NCBI GenBank assembly: GCA_024036415.1
Contig: JAMWET010000588.1
Location: forward strand, 1 to 64,000
Length of the DNA stretch: 64,000 bases
Origin: Prochilodus magdalenae
Lineage: Eukaryota; Chordata; Actinopteri; Characiformes; Prochilodontidae
Reading direction: 5' to 3'
The notes beneath the pieces were generated by a model that was not told the DNA's origin, searched no databases, and saw nothing but the letters and a program-made list of their open reading frames with translations. Within the stretch, counting starts at the first letter, position 1; each line of letters opens with the position of its first letter. The position numbers were made by a program, and so were the translations under genes. This document shows, in pieces, positions 11,473 through 24,334 of the stretch.

Positions 11473-12379
11473 AGACATTTTTTTATAATGATAAAGACAT
11501 TTGATTTAAAGATTTAAATGCGATAAAATGTTTTATTATAAAAAGTTGTGAGTCACATATAACATTAAAAAAACACCTTTTTATATATATGTATGATAAA
11601 ATACATATATTACACACATATATACATAATACATAGAGCAGAAGCAGATCATCAAAATCTTTCACTGACATCCAAAAATACCTGTAGCATCTTCATTCAT
11701 CTCATTCATCTTCAGCTCCTGTATGGCGCGGTGTGCTCCATGTAATGTGTATTCTGTAAAGAGTTATGCCCACTTTGAGTCCCATTCAGCTGCCGGGTTT
11801 AAAAGACAAAAAGGTGTCATGAGAAAAGATGCAGAGACTGTTGTGAAGAGACTACCACGTTAAAAATCACTGTGTATAGAACGTCACGGCTGAAACGCAG
11901 GTTTTCTGCAGTTTTCTGAAGTAAATATGGTGTTTTTAATGAAGAATATGGTGGTGATGTGTGGATTACTGTTCAAAGCAGTGTTCTGGCATGTTTGCTC
12001 GAGTTTCTTTCGAGTTATCAAAAATAGCTAACATTGTCCATAATGAAACTTTTGAGAAGTGACATGTTTTCATGAGTGTAATGAACTGGAAGTGTAAGGG
12101 ATTAAGGACAGGTTTAGGAACAGCTCTACTTTACTACAGGATTAACCACACAGAGTCAGTAAAACTGTGTGTGTGGTGTGTGTGTGTGTGCGCATGTGAG
12201 TGATTTGTGAAGCTGTACCAGAAGCTGTATCAGAATTTGGCATGCATCCTTTCACAATGAACACGCATATAGAACAGACTTCCTGAACCATTTATATATG
12301 TTTCTACATCTCTCTCTCACACACACATTTGTTTTGGTGAATTGATAGACACCCATTCATTTAATTCTCTCCCAAAACC

Positions 12380-12497
12380 TAAGCAGAACTACTACTAGCC
12401 TTACCACAACCCTAACCCCAAACTCAAACCTTAACCTTATTGTGACCCTTAACCTTGACTTTAACCTTGACCTTAACCTTAATCTTAACCTTATCTT
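12380..12497. repeat. Degenerate (ACCTTA)n-like array
   Basis: Repeated ACCTTAACCTT and CCTTGACC words with irregular substitutions. It is a second copy of the kind of sequence at 10046-10145. The words look telomere-like, but they are too degenerate to call interstitial telomeric repeat. Confidence 0.6.
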
Positions 12498-12664
12498 CCC
12501 CAAATGTGGCATAAACATGACTTACACAGACACGCACTGCAGATATGCGGTGAAGCCTGTCGTGTATCAGGCCTGATGTCACATTCTGAATCTGAGTGGA
12601 ACATTTGGCATTAACTATGGATGAAGAGAGTTTTCATGTTCTGGCTGGAAAATGCTGCTGTAGC

Positions 12665-13080
12665 TAGTAATGCATCCTTTTTTCACTTTACTCATTTTTC
12701 TTTATAGAACACTTCTCTTTCTCCTCCATCTCTTTCACTCCTTTCTTCTCTCTGTGCAAAAATCTCCCTATCTCTGTGATGAATGTTTGTTGTTGGCCCA
12801 ATCAGTGAATGTCTTTTTCTCTCTCCCTCTCCCTCTCTCTCTGATTTCCCTAATGCATTCTTTCTTTCTTTCTCTCCCTTTTTCTCATTCTTTCTTTTAT
12901 CTTTCTTCTATTCCCCTCTTTCTGTCCTCCTCCAGTGGTTTGATCATGCTGTATGACAAGCTTTGCTTTTACAGTCTTCTTAACGTCTTTATGTAGGAAA
13001 CATAATGCTTCATAAACACAACACCTCCCTCCAGCCCTGCTCTGTCTCTCCCATCTCTCTTTTCCTCCCTCCATTTCTGT
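12665..13080. repeat. Pyrimidine-rich (CT) low-complexity block
   Basis: About 400 bp with strong C+T bias on the + strand, made of CTTT, CTCT and TCCT words. A short mixed-sequence interruption (about 12930-13020) breaks it. The Ser/Leu/Phe-rich open frame here is a by-product. Confidence 0.8.
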
Positions 13081-13206
13081 ATGTGTTAGGTTTCCTTCCC
13101 ATCCCATGCTGGAGATGCCTTTCAGTGTCTGCGTGACCTGGACGTCGGAGCGCGCCGTCCCAGCATGGAGCCATTTCAAATCAGATTCCTCTCATCAAAC
13201 AGAGGG

Positions 13207-13338
13207 GGGACGGGCGGGACGAGAGGAAGAAGGTCAGAGAAGAAAGTGGCCAGTGATGAGAATTTGATCCTCAAGGAAAAATAACACAAAGAAGGAAAGT
13301 GTGCACCCATCACAGTACAGAATGAACAAAGTGGAGAG

Positions 13339-13383
<45 letters not shown>

Positions 13384-14290
13384 GAGAGAGAACAAGAAAG
13401 TGAGGAATAAAAATGTTAGAATAGAAACTGAGAGAAAGTAAGAGGGAGAAAGTAATTAAGATAGAAAGAAGAAGGAAGATAGACAGAGAGTAAACAGAGA
13501 GAGAGAGTGGGACAGAGAAAGAGTATACAGGACAAAAATGAAAGGAGATTAGAAATTAAGAGAGAGAAAGAAAGACAGAAATTATAACAAAAAAAGAGAA
13601 AAAATAAGGGGACAGCTGAATAAGGAAAGAGAAAACGCAGCATGAGAGAGAGTGAGTTAGAAAGGGAGAAAGTAAGAGAAATGAGAATGTACTAATGAGA
13701 GACTGCAAAAGGGAGAGAATGAAAAGGGAGTAAGAGAAAGAGCAATAGAGGCAGAAATAGTGAAAATAAGAGGGAGAGAAGAGAGAGAGAGAGAGAGAGA
13801 GAGGATGAGAGAGAGAAAAAGAAGGGTGGAGGAGAAATAGAATTTTTCAAGAGAAGTCAGGAGATAAAACTAAAGAGAGTGAAACGGAGAGGAGAACAAA
13901 AGTGTGACAGAAAGATAAAAAGTGAAACAGAGAAACAGAACAGGAAGAAGAGAAAATAAGGTGGGAGGGATGAGAATAAATAAAGAGAGTGAGAGGCAGT
14001 AAGATAGAAGGAGAAGGAACGAGCAGAATGAGAGACAGCAAAATTGAGAGAATGAAAAGGAAGAGAGAAAGCTAAAAGGGGAGAGCAAGAGAAGCAAGAA
14101 AAAGAGAAAGAAGGATAGAGACAGTGAAGAGACATATAAAGACAAAAATTGAGAAAGTAAGAAAGAAGAAAGAAAGAAAGAAAGAAAGCATGCTAGAAAA
14201 AAGAAAGAGGGTGAGAAAGGAAAAGACAGAGTAGAGGGAGAGAGAAGAAAGAGACAGATATATAGAAGAAGATAGAGAGAGAGTAATGCG
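13207..14290. repeat. 1.1-kb purine-rich (GA) low-complexity domain
   Basis: Nearly all bases on the + strand are A or G over more than a kilobase. Pure GA runs occur near 13345-13391 and 13785-13802, and GAAA runs near 14160-14188. The many Leu/Ser/Phe-rich frames on the minus strand are shadows of this bias. It could adopt triplex (H-DNA) structure in principle, which the sequence alone does not prove. Confidence 0.9.
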
Positions 14291-14439
14291 CATTAGACAG
14301 CAGGAGAACGCGTCTCCTCAAAGTGATGTAGGGATGTAGTCTGCATCTGTGTTTTAAGTGCTCTTAACTCTGAGCAGGAGTTCATGCTTTAAGAATCGAG
14401 GAAATTGAGACAGATGACGTTCAGAGACGCAATCGAGCC

Positions 14440-14850
14440 GCCATGAGACGAAAAAACTGTAACAACTAATAATCTCCCCCCTCTCTGAATGACGACGCCT
14501 GCCTAAAGCGGGTCCCTGGAGGGGTCTGGAGAAGCCTTCACACATTCACACACACACACATACACAGGCGCATCACCGAAAACCTTGGCAGCAGCAGGTC
14601 CCTGCGCGTGGGTCAAGAGATGCCGCTGTTTTTCCTCCAGTCGTCCTGACAGGCAGGTGACAGAGATTAATAGCCCCCATATTGACTGAGTAACTTGCAG
14701 TTCCTTATCTCTGTCGGGCCCGGGCTTGGCCCGAGAGCACGCTGCTGTTATTAGAGGTATAATTGCAGAGACATTTAAAGCGTTTTCCCTCCGGGGACGG
14801 CGGAATCCAATAAAGCTTTCATAAGAGAGCCAAGGCAAGGCAAGGCACTC
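14440..14850. other. GC-rich island, candidate conserved non-coding element
   Basis: A clear switch from purine-rich repeat to mixed, GC-rich, repeat-poor sequence. It includes the palindromic CGGGCCCGGGCTTGGCCCGAG region (about 14715-14735), a TATAATTGCAGAG block and CCAATAAAGC. The minus-strand frame 14503-14910 (135 codons) has no domain that I recognise and is partly built from flanking CA repeats. A regulatory role is inference. Confidence 0.3.
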
Positions 14851-15054
14851 CGGTACTGCCTTGAACGAACGTACACACATACACACGTCCACACGCCCAC
14901 ACACACACACACACAGCAGTGGCCTCTAAAGCTCGGAGAAAAGTCGTCAGCTTTGAGAAAATGAGTGATTTATGGTGCGTCACACAACCCCGAGATTAGT
15001 TGCTTTATTAAAACTGTACGGAGAGACTACAGATATGACAGCACTGCACTGCGC

Positions 15055-15822
15055 ATCAAATAATCACTGCTGTTAGCATTGTTAGCATCAAACAATCACT
15101 GCTGTTAGCATCAAACAATCACTGCTGTTAGCATCAAATAATCACTGCTGTTAGCATCAAATAATCACTGCTGTTAGCATTGTTAGCATCAAATAATCAC
15201 TGCTGTTAGCATCAAATAATCACTGCTGTTAGCATTGTTAGCATCAAATAATCACTGCTGTTAGCATTGTTAGCATCAAATAATCACTGCTGTTAGCATC
15301 AAATAATCACTGCTGTTAGCATCAAATAATCACTGCTGTTAGCATCAAACAATCACTGCTGTTAGCATCAAATAATCACTGCTGTTAGCATCAAATAATT
15401 ACTGTTGTTAGCATTGTTAGCATCAAATAATCACTGCTGTTAGCATTGTTAGCATCAAACAATCACTGCTGTTAGCATCAAATAATCACTGCTGTTAGCA
15501 TTGTTAGCATCAAACAATCACTGCTGTTAGCATAAAATAATCACTGCTGTTAGCATTGTTAGCATCAAACAATCACTGCTGTTAGCATCAAATAATCACT
15601 GCTGTTAGCATTGTTAGCATCAAACAATCACTGCTGTTAGCATCAAATAATCACTGCTGTTAGCATTGTTAGCATCAAACAATCACGGCTGTTAGCATCA
15701 AATAATCACTGCTGTTAGCATTAAATAATTACTGCTGTTAGCATCAAACAATCACTGCTGTTAGCATCAAACAATCACTGCTGTTAGCATTGTTAGCATC
15801 AAATAATCAATGCCGTTAGAAT
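15055..15822. repeat. VNTR minisatellite, 23/32-bp units with 55-bp higher-order period
   Basis: About 29 tandem units of TCAAAYAATCACTGCTGTTAGCA (23 bp, Y is C or T), some followed by a 9-bp insert TTGTTAGCA that makes 32-bp units. The insert looks like a local duplication of the unit's own GTTAGCA end. From 15455 to 15729 a C-type short unit and a T-type long unit alternate, giving exact 55-bp spacing of the C-type start at 15455, 15510, 15565, 15620 and 15675. Most units differ by no more than one base, so the array is young or homogenised. Confidence 0.97.
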
Positions 15823-16481
15823 AGCAAATAGCATCAGTGGTGTGAGGGGTCCTTGTTTGCTTGAGGGTGTGTCATGTGTGTTTGGGTGGTCGGCCCATGA
15901 CTGTTAACAACATGTAAATGGAGAGGGTGAAATGCAATGTGAAGACATGAACGTGTAGACCAGTGTAGTCCTTGGAGCCATTGGTGGCAATGGCTAGCTA
16001 TAAAATCTGCCACCCTGGTCACCATCTCAGAGTTTTCTTCTTAGAACTGGCCTATTCGAGTGATTCCACTCATGGTGTTACATGCTGTTTCACACCAGGG
16101 AAAGTAAGTTTGGCAAAGCTGCATTGTGATGACGATGTCAGTGAGCAGGTGGTGCATCCATTTGTTTCCAGGAATAAGTCAATGAGAGCAGGTCTGTTGT
16201 TTTGTCCAAGTAACGTTATCGACTGAACTCGCTATTATTGATCTCCCTTTGCTAATTTAGACCCAACATAATAACTTTTTAATTAACCCTTTAGACCCCA
16301 ACAGAAGATATTTTATTACTGAAGCAGGGGTAATTACAAGTTGATTGTATTTTAAAGATCTCTAATATGAAGACTAAGCCATTGAAGGGACTAAAGGGAA
16401 AATGTGAACTGACAGTGTAATAGGCAACACAATAAAAACAACAGGGTTATGACTACAACAACAAATTATGTTCAACATATC

Positions 16482-17105
16482 ATACAACCCAAGATCAGAA
16501 AAAGTTGGAACAGGACGGAAAATGCAAATAAAAAAGGCAGTTTATTTTACCTTTATTTTGACTTAGATTTTTTTGAAGGCAGTGTGAACCCAAACATTTT
16601 TATCTGGTCAGCTTTATTTCATTTACTAATATACATCTATTCCTGCATTTCAGGCCTGGAACACATTCCAAAAAAGTTGTGACAGGGGCAATCTAGGGCT
16701 ATCAGTGGTGTGAAAAACATTTAATAATGTGATTGTAAAAAATTTGTACAAAATGTATTGACGAAAGGCAAGGATGGGCTGATCACAAATGGTCGACAAA
16801 TGCATGAAAAAATCTTGGAAATGTTAAAAACCAATGTTCCTCAAAGAACCATTGGAGGGGATTTGCATATTTCTCCCTCTATAGTGCATAATATCTTTAA
16901 ACAGTTCAGGAGTTACATTCACAAAAAACACTTAAAACTTTACTGTGCAAAACAGAAACCAAACAGAACTGAACAACTCCCTTGCCTGGTATTCACAGCG
17001 CCAAAATACCTTTAAAGGGTTCTGAAGGAATGACATTACAAAATGGTAAATACTTTTTTGTTCCAACTTTTTAAAAAATGTGTTGCAGGCCTAAAATTAT
17101 TTATT
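16482..17105 (+). mobile_element. Tc1/mariner-type DNA transposon relic
   Basis: The left part holds AAAAAGTTGGAACAGGAC and then ATTCCAAAAAAGTTGTGAC (about 16660-16685). The right part holds the opposite-strand version, TTCCAACTTTTTAAAAAATG followed by GTTGCAGGCCT (about 17063-17092). GGCCTGGAACACATT on the left mirrors AATGTGTTGCAGGCC on the right, so the ends are inverted. I recall this AAAAAGTTGG motif from a very common teleost DNA element. The internal frame 16758-17015 encodes a helix-turn-helix-like segment (see the separate entry). The catalytic part is missing. Confidence 0.6.
16758..17015 (+). pseudogene. Transposase N-terminal HTH remnant
   Basis: An 85-codon frame inside the relic. 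Residues around 18-50 (KILEMLKTNVPQRTIGGDL, then ISPSIVHNIFKQFR) follow the pattern of the first helix-turn-helix of Tc1-like transposases: a conserved N-x-P-Q-R, then helix, turn, S-x-x-V-H-N-I recognition helix. After about residue 52 the similarity is lost, and no DDE catalytic domain follows. It is therefore a non-functional fragment. The start Met is simply the first in frame and may not be original. Confidence 0.55.
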
Positions 17106-17505
17106 TAGTTTTGTTTTTCACATGCTTTTACATTTGAAAGACTGTATAAGCTGTCTGTAACCTATAGTAATAAGGTTGCGTATTGCTTTGGTTTTTTTTG
17201 TGTTTTTTTGTGCACTGGTGTTCTACCTATTTATTCAATGCATCAAGTCGTCCCACTAAATTCATTAATGGAACATAGTAACAGTGTTTTAAATGGTTGT
17301 TGTGTTTTTTATTCAATCCAGACAGTTCTCAGTTTCACTGCTCCCCCACACCCCAAAAAGCCGATTTAGGCTTTCAAAAGATATAATTTTTCCCTTAATG
17401 CTTGTAACATTTTTCACTGTTCAACTGTACAAACTTCCCATTCCACCCAAAATGGTAATGCAGTTACGTTCTGCCAGGTGCACGGTGTAACAGAAAAGTC
17501 CAAAC

Positions 17506-17508
<3 letters not shown>

Positions 17509-17571
<63 letters not shown>
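17509..17571. repeat. (TA)n microsatellite
   Basis: About 60 bp of alternating TA with one TG interruption near 17561. It is prone to cruciform formation and replication slippage. Confidence 0.96.
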
Positions 17572-17599
17572 GATAAGGAGAGATAATCACTCCTGGAGA

Positions 17600-20500
17600 G
17601 AGCTACAGGTAATTCAGAAGGACAATTTTTCTTTTTTCATCTTTCTATCACTATAGCACTATTAAATTCAAACTGTTACTCTAGCTACACTGGTCCAACA
17701 GAATAATGGCCACGAGTCATACTGATGTCTTCTGAATTTATTTTTCTCTCTTTCTTCATTAGACACCGTGAAAACTACAAGAAAATAAAACCTTTGTTCA
17801 AGACATCAATTTCTCAGTCCGTTCAATGTCTCTAGAGCTTTAGCCATTGCTAGTTAGGCTAAAACACATTAGCTAGCACTAGTTTCACATAAAACTCAAA
17901 ACACACAGGATTAAACTCTGCATCCACAAAAAGGTACATAGGCACATTATTACACAAACATATAAACAATTATGACCATGTACCGTGTGCGCCTCCTAGA
18001 CCATGTGTAAACTATGGTTGTTTTTGGGGTAGCATGACTCTTCTCTGCTGCCAAGCTGGCTCTTACCCACAATTCCACCGTTCACGCTCAATTACCTAAC
18101 GTCACAGTAAAAGTATAACATAACACCATGTACATATTTTTAAGCAAATGTTATTTCAAAAAATGTATATTTTAAACACGTTTTACTCTCTTTTTTAAAC
18201 CTGTACATTTGATTTTAGTGCCTTTTAATAACTAAAAAAACATGTCACTCTGACACTTACAGTTACTTTAATGTGAAATGTGCAAGGTACTCTACAGCCT
18301 TTCTACAGTTAATGTAGAAACATTGCAGCTCTACAATCCAAATCTCAGACTTGCTGGAAGGTGACCTGCTCCTGTGTCGATATGAAAGCTAATAAAAACA
18401 GAATTATTTTTAGTTCATCAAATCATTCAGCTAAGTGCTTCCACACACACTTGGCGTGAGTCTAGTTATGGGACTGAGACAAACTGCGACTGGGTTAGAC
18501 ACATAGATAACAGGCTAGCTAACGGATTCTGCTGATTTGTATAGACTATGAATTGCATCTATTAACTGGAACAAACTGGCATCAAACATTAAACAATGTG
18601 CCAAGTCACTGACACTGAACAGCATTTACGTTCTTCTACCAAAGCTATTTCATTCGTGAAAGAACATGAACTTGGCTGTATATTCAGTAAAGTGGCTGAA
18701 ATAGCTCACACAGTATAATCAGCAGTGTTAAGCCAACAGCTAAAGAGCTAATTAAAACACTGCAGTGGAGCATGTGGTCCTGCTCTACAGAGAGTTAAAA
18801 TGTTGATACTGTTAAACTGAGCAGTGTTGAAAAGAACACTAACAGTATACGAGGTCACAAACACAAGCGTTGTTCATAATTAACACTTTAGTGCATTTAA
18901 CACTCCTGGTGTTGTTTGTACTCCACCACCAACGCCAGAAGTCCCTCTGACACTACTGCTTGTCAGTCCAGCTGGAATGGAGTGAATAACATTTAACACT
19001 GCAAATTTTTGCACTGATTTTAAATGATTCATGTTCATAAACGATTCATGTTATTACTTGCTTCCGTATTATCACTGCTGTCTAGGAATAAATCTTATCA
19101 GTTCTCTGTCTGCCTATCGGATAAACAGCAAAAAAATTTTATAGGCTGTAAGTCTTGCTCTCAAAGGGGCAGTCATTGTAAATATTATGAATGGCTGTGT
19201 AACACATTTACTAAAAGTTACTACTAAATTTAATAAAAACATGACATCAAAAGATCTAAAATGTCATTCATGTGAAAGGTTGCTGTAATGATGTTTTCTG
19301 ACAGAATTTTGTGTGTAATTCTATTTTAAGGGTCTAGGGGGGTACGTTAATGATGTGCTCAGTGTTGTTTAATGATGTCATTGTTAAAGGTGTGCCCTCG
19401 TCTGTATTTTTACTAAACTCCCTATATTCTCTCATCTGTGTACTCTGTGTAAACATACTGTTGGAGGAACACAAGCTGTCTCCTAAATGAAAACATACAT
19501 TACTGTCCATGTACAGTATGTCAATGTAACCAGTCGTTTTACCATGTAACTTTGGGCCATTTCTTTTGGTGCATTCCTCGTGATATTTCCACACAAATAA
19601 AAAGACAGGTTTCTTTCAGATTATGTCAAAAACAGAAAAAGTACAAAAACTAAAATGTGTTCTTTTTCACATTCCAACAGCAGCAATATACTCCTGTTAA
19701 GCTACAGGGTCCATCCAATTTCATTTACAAATCATTTTTGTTCATTTAATACAGTGAAATACTGAAAAACTGAAAGAGTCAAAGCGGAGTTGGGGTGTGG
19801 GGTCAAACTCTGGACTATGGCTTTACAGGAACGAATGACCCCTGATATGCAGTGCATGTGTGACTTGTATATTTGCACATATAAGCGTCAGCATAGCTGA
19901 TTTCCCGCTGTCCTTTGACAGTCATGTTGGAGGATGTGGGGAGAGGGAGGGCTGCTGAATATGCAAGCATAATCCATGCTGTAACTCAATTGGGCCGAAA
20001 ATGAAGTTTGCCACCTCAGGGGAGTGAGTCCTGGGGTCAGCAGAACAAATGCCTGATAGGAGGCAGTTGCTTAGCCAAGATAGAGTACAATCACACAGAC
20101 AGAATGGCAACCAGTTCGAAAGCCATGAAGGGACTTGTTTATTACAACTCAAGGTAAATTGGTGCGACTGGTATGGACTCAAGCTTTTGCGTTTGGCAAG
20201 TCCTGATTCTAAAGATTTAACACATCTGGCTTTAATAATCCGGCCTTTTTGGAGCTATTCCAGTTTGGAGCTAAAGTCTGCAAAGTGGGAGATCTCCAGG
20301 ATTTGGGCAGGGCACCTCTTATTTACATATCATCATCGTTGAGATCTCCTTTTAAATTTTTGACACAATTCAAAATTGTCAGCTGCCCTTTTGTCACAGC
20401 AATGACAATAATGGCAAATGGATTAATAGCAATAGTTAAAAATTACTTGGGGTAAATAAGTTATCTGTTGGATTCCAATAAATTAAATTAAGAACCATTC

Positions 20501-21990
20501 TGTACACTACATTTAGATATTAAGTTACATTTTTGTAACAAGGTTTGTTCCAACTAGAACCATATATTAAGATTTTGATGTTACTGCAGCCTGTTGCATG
20601 CTGCTTAGACTCCTCCTTTTGAGCCCACTCCCCACTAGATATTCAGAAACATTTTTACTCACACAAATGTTTATCCTGCACCTTGTCCTTCGTTGGATTC
20701 TGTTACTACCTACCCTTTAGCATTAGCATCTTTTTTTAATAAAAGCTATTTATCTGCACTTTAGCAATTCTGTTGGCTACTGTTTCTGCTATTGTTTCAC
20801 CTACTTTGGTTAACTTTATCCTTAAAGCCGACATATTACACTAATTTAAATTTTTCATCTGTACATTTGTGTTCAGTTTTTATCTGAACTTTTTGAGCTC
20901 CTATGTCTTTAAGCCCTACCTTCCAAGTGTGTTCTGATTTATCAGCTTACCCTTTTTATTTTGACTGGTCAAGCACCAGATTGGCATCCTGTTATGATTT
21001 CTGCCTCCACATCACTGTGACTAATTACACAATGTTGTCAGTTCTACCGGATCAGTGTAGTCAGAGCCTGCTCCTGAAAGTCATGTAGAACAAGTTGGTA
21101 GACCTGACTCACTTTCACAAACTAGACTGGAGCAGGAGTCTAGCTCTCTGTGCATTGTGAATATAACCCAAGCCTGCTTGTAGGTGGGCATTAAGGAGAC
21201 AAGATGATGTTAGCTTGTAACAGAAAAAAGGCTAGAATTTCAGCAAGTCTGATATGCAAGTCTGCTTATAAGTTGAGTGAGGTAAATTACACAAAAATGT
21301 TTTGCAGGTTAAACTACTGTGAAAAAAGAATGCTTGTGGTGACATCCCAACAACATGGCACATCCACGGTTCTGGCACACAATCCTAATTTTTGTCACAT
21401 GTAATTTGTTTTGAATATATAACTTCTTAATAGAAGGAAGTGTTTAAGTGTTCAGCTAAAAACAATGCAATTCTATGGTAAGAAAATGGTTTCAAAAAGA
21501 TTATGATTAAAATCACTTATCTAAAGTAGACAAATGTAGGATGGGCAGTGCACAGCAGGAGTGCTAACCTGCAACAGAAACAAATAGAACAAACATCAGC
21601 ACCTTGGAGAGCAATCAGTGGTCCTGAGTCAATAGTTTTGGTCGTCTGTGGTTATGGGAGTCCCAGGTGCAGTCACAGTGTAGTAAAACAAATATGCTAT
21701 TTGCTAGGTGGTTTTAACCCTGTCTACCCCCTTGTGTTTACCAGGAGGTCACCAGTGACCACTCTAACTTTTTGACCAGCCACCCATCTACCTCCGGAAA
21801 AAGAGTTACTGACTTTGGCTTTGAACTTCTCTGGGTCCTGCTGAATCAGACGAAAGATCCAACAGAAACATTTTAGCTTTAACTTCTCAACAAGGGGACA
21901 CACAGGGTGCCTGTACTCGTTGTTTTTATCTTCTAGTCTTAAATGATCACACTTCACCTTCACCTTGTGTTCTTGCACAGAACACAAAAA
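17600..21990. other. Intergenic DNA, no gene or named repeat seen
   Basis: Mostly unique AT-rich sequence. A segment near 18785-18910 has repeated TTAACACT/AGTGTT words and may be an old inverted-repeat element, but the ends cannot be defined. Short open frames here lack domains and splice context. Confidence 0.45.
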
Positions 21991-22029
21991 CAGTGGATGT
22001 GAATGTGAGGCATTGAGAAAGACAAGGTC

Positions 22030-22031
<2 letters not shown>

Positions 22032-22072
<41 letters not shown>
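22032..22072. repeat. (GT)n microsatellite
   Basis: A dinucleotide array of about 40 bp with a TATG interruption near its end. It explains the His-Thr run in the minus-strand frame 21947-22438. Confidence 0.95.
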
Positions 22073-22073
<1 letters not shown>

Positions 22074-22379
22074 CTTTGGCCTTCGCGCTCTGCTCTGATG
22101 ACTAAGGCATGACAAAGCACAGGAAAAGAATGGAGACAAGAGAAGTGGCACTGCTGGCAATGTAAGACGAGGCTGTACCTTAACCTTGAGAAGACGGCAG
22201 CTGGTTGAATAAAAAAAAAAACTCCACTGCATGAAATGCTCAGAGGTAAGCTTACAGCTTTATCTTCCATTCCATTACAATCAATGGCCTTCCAATCATC
22301 ATCACTGAGGAACAAATGTACAATGAATGTGATATTATGGGGTTTATATGACCACACACACAAAAGATCCGATAACAGC

Positions 22380-22565
22380 AGCTTAAGTGATGGCGGTCGC
22401 TTTGCCCCGAGGTTTGCCGTGCACACGCCACAGCTCATTTCTTAGGCACTAATGGCGGACTGCCTACTCTCTTAATTTCTCTGTAATCTGGTTAGCCTGT
22501 GAGCTCTCCGCTGACCTTGTCACGCTGCTCGGTGCTGTCACTCCTCTGCTGACGGAGGGTGTGGA
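22380..22565. other. GC-rich island, candidate conserved non-coding element
   Basis: A repeat-poor, mixed-sequence, GC-richer block between two GT arrays. It includes CACTAATGGCGG, CTCTTAATTTC and GGTTAGCCTGTGAGC. No exon is supported. Regulatory function is inferred only from composition and homeodomain-like AT cores. Confidence 0.25.
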
Positions 22566-23000
22566 GCCTGGCAGTAATGTAATAATCGCTCTGTGTGTGT
22601 GTGTGTAAGAAGAAGAGAGGTAGGCAGAACGGCGCATTGGGACAAGTGGTGCATGCAGTGTCGAGTTTGTCCCGGTGAGTGCTGCCTCATGTTTGAGCCA
22701 AGGCAGACACAATCAATCAATCTCAGAGTGTCAGAGCTTGTAGTTTTGGCTGCTCCCACCGTGCTCCGCCTGTCAGATCTCGTCGCGTCTTCTTGCCGTG
22801 GCCTGGTGTCACAGAAGGCTTTGAAGGGGAGAAAGTGAGCTGTGAGAGGTCAAGAGTGGTACGCTGAAGTCACAGATCACGGGATCAGCAGTCAGGGTGT
22901 TTATGCGTGACCTTAGTGCTATACCAATACAGAGATTTAAAAAAAAACCTTTTAACGGAGAATTCTGCAGAGTTTTCAACATTTCCGCCTATTTGCTGTA

Positions 23001-23122
<122 letters not shown>

Positions 23123-23887
23123 ATGTAATACCCATTAACAACAAAAAGTTTTAACTCCCTCTATCACATGGCACTCTTAGTCTTGAATAACTAGATCTTC
23201 TAACTTAGATATAGAAAGTGAAGAGGAGAGACTTTACTGAAGTCAAGATTTCTAACTGTGAGATGGTGAGGCATTTTGCCAAAAAGAAATGTGAGAAAAT
23301 AAACCTTTGGGAACTATCTAGCCTTACAACACTCCACCCTTTCTACCATGAATTGATTTAAACTACTATTTCTTAATAAAGTTTAAATAAAAATGATTTA
23401 AAAATGACTGTGAAACCATGTTGTTTTGCAGTAATTACAGTAAAACATGAATATATACTCTCATATACTCTCATTTAAACTCTTGGTTCATGAAATTCTT
23501 TGCACAAATAGATGCATGCAGAATGAATCAACCGACAGGAATGAAACTTGGGTGGGTAGGTTTGACATTGCGAGACATGTGACTAATTCAAGTTTTACGC
23601 TTGGCTGTGCATGTGACGTAAGCAAGGACTGGCCTTATTGTGGTACTTGACTGACCCAACAGTCACGTTTGCGGATATTCAGCAAGCAGTAATGCCCTCT
23701 ATGAGTTGTCCTGTTAGTGAGAGCAACATTGCCAGACATACGCACAGGGCGCAGGACTGCATGCACACAGACCTTTATGACGACTGCCCTTAACACCACG
23801 TCAGTGTCGCCAAAGACTAAAATGGTGTTGTGCCAGGCGGTCATGCAGTGAATCAGAATGGCAGCGGGTCATCTTTTTAATGCTTTG

Positions 23888-24175
23888 TTGAATGGTTTGG
23901 TGTCACACGTCGCATGTCCAGAAGGCGTGAGGTCACTCCACCCCTACCTATCTGCAGGAACTGTGTGAGAATATTCGAGATGAGCAGGATAGATTATCAC
24001 AAGACACCACAACAAGAACCTCTACAACTGAAAATGCATACATGTTGCATTAGCAAACATGGTGGCCTGACTGAGACACACTACTTTTGTATGTGCAGCT
24101 CAATCTTTCTTCCAAATAGCATTGCAATCTGACACTTCCCTCTGGGTGAAAGTAGGCTTTTGTTGATGAGTATAT
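23888..24175 (+). repeat. Unnamed dispersed repeat, copy B
   Basis: The second copy of the repeat at 3230-3548, in the same orientation. Conserved blocks are TGTCACACGTC, ACTCCACC, TCTGCAGGAACTGT, GAGAATATTC, AACCTCTACAA, GCATTAGCAAAC and AGCATTGCAATCTG. Copies diverge by many substitutions and several indels, so the family is not recent. It contains no coding sequence that I recognise. Confidence 0.7.
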
Positions 24176-24310
24176 AATCATAGGTCATTTTTTGTTATAG
24201 CATCGGTGCACAGATCTCTTGTTACAGATTGTAAGCCCATCTGATTTTTTGTACACGTTGTTATTTTTGTAAAGGTTGTATACCTTTTATCTTGTTTGTC
24301 AGTGGTCAGA

Positions 24311-24325
24311 CCCCCCCCCCCCCAA
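24311..24325. repeat. Poly-C tract
   Basis: A run of 14-15 cytosines. Runs like this are uncommon and error-prone, so the length may be a sequencing or assembly estimate. Confidence 0.9.
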
Positions 24326-24334
24326 ACAGGATCA

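Noticed and set aside
12380..12497. Interstitial telomeric repeat
   Set aside because: The words are ACCTTA/CCTTGACC variants, not runs of exact CCCTAA, and are too degenerate.
14503..14910. 135-codon minus-strand frame in a GC-rich island
   Set aside because: It begins in a CA repeat, has no family resemblance, and competes with other frames. A non-coding reading is simpler.
15055..15822. CRISPR array
   Set aside because: The units are directly tandem without unique spacers, and the genomic context is vertebrate.
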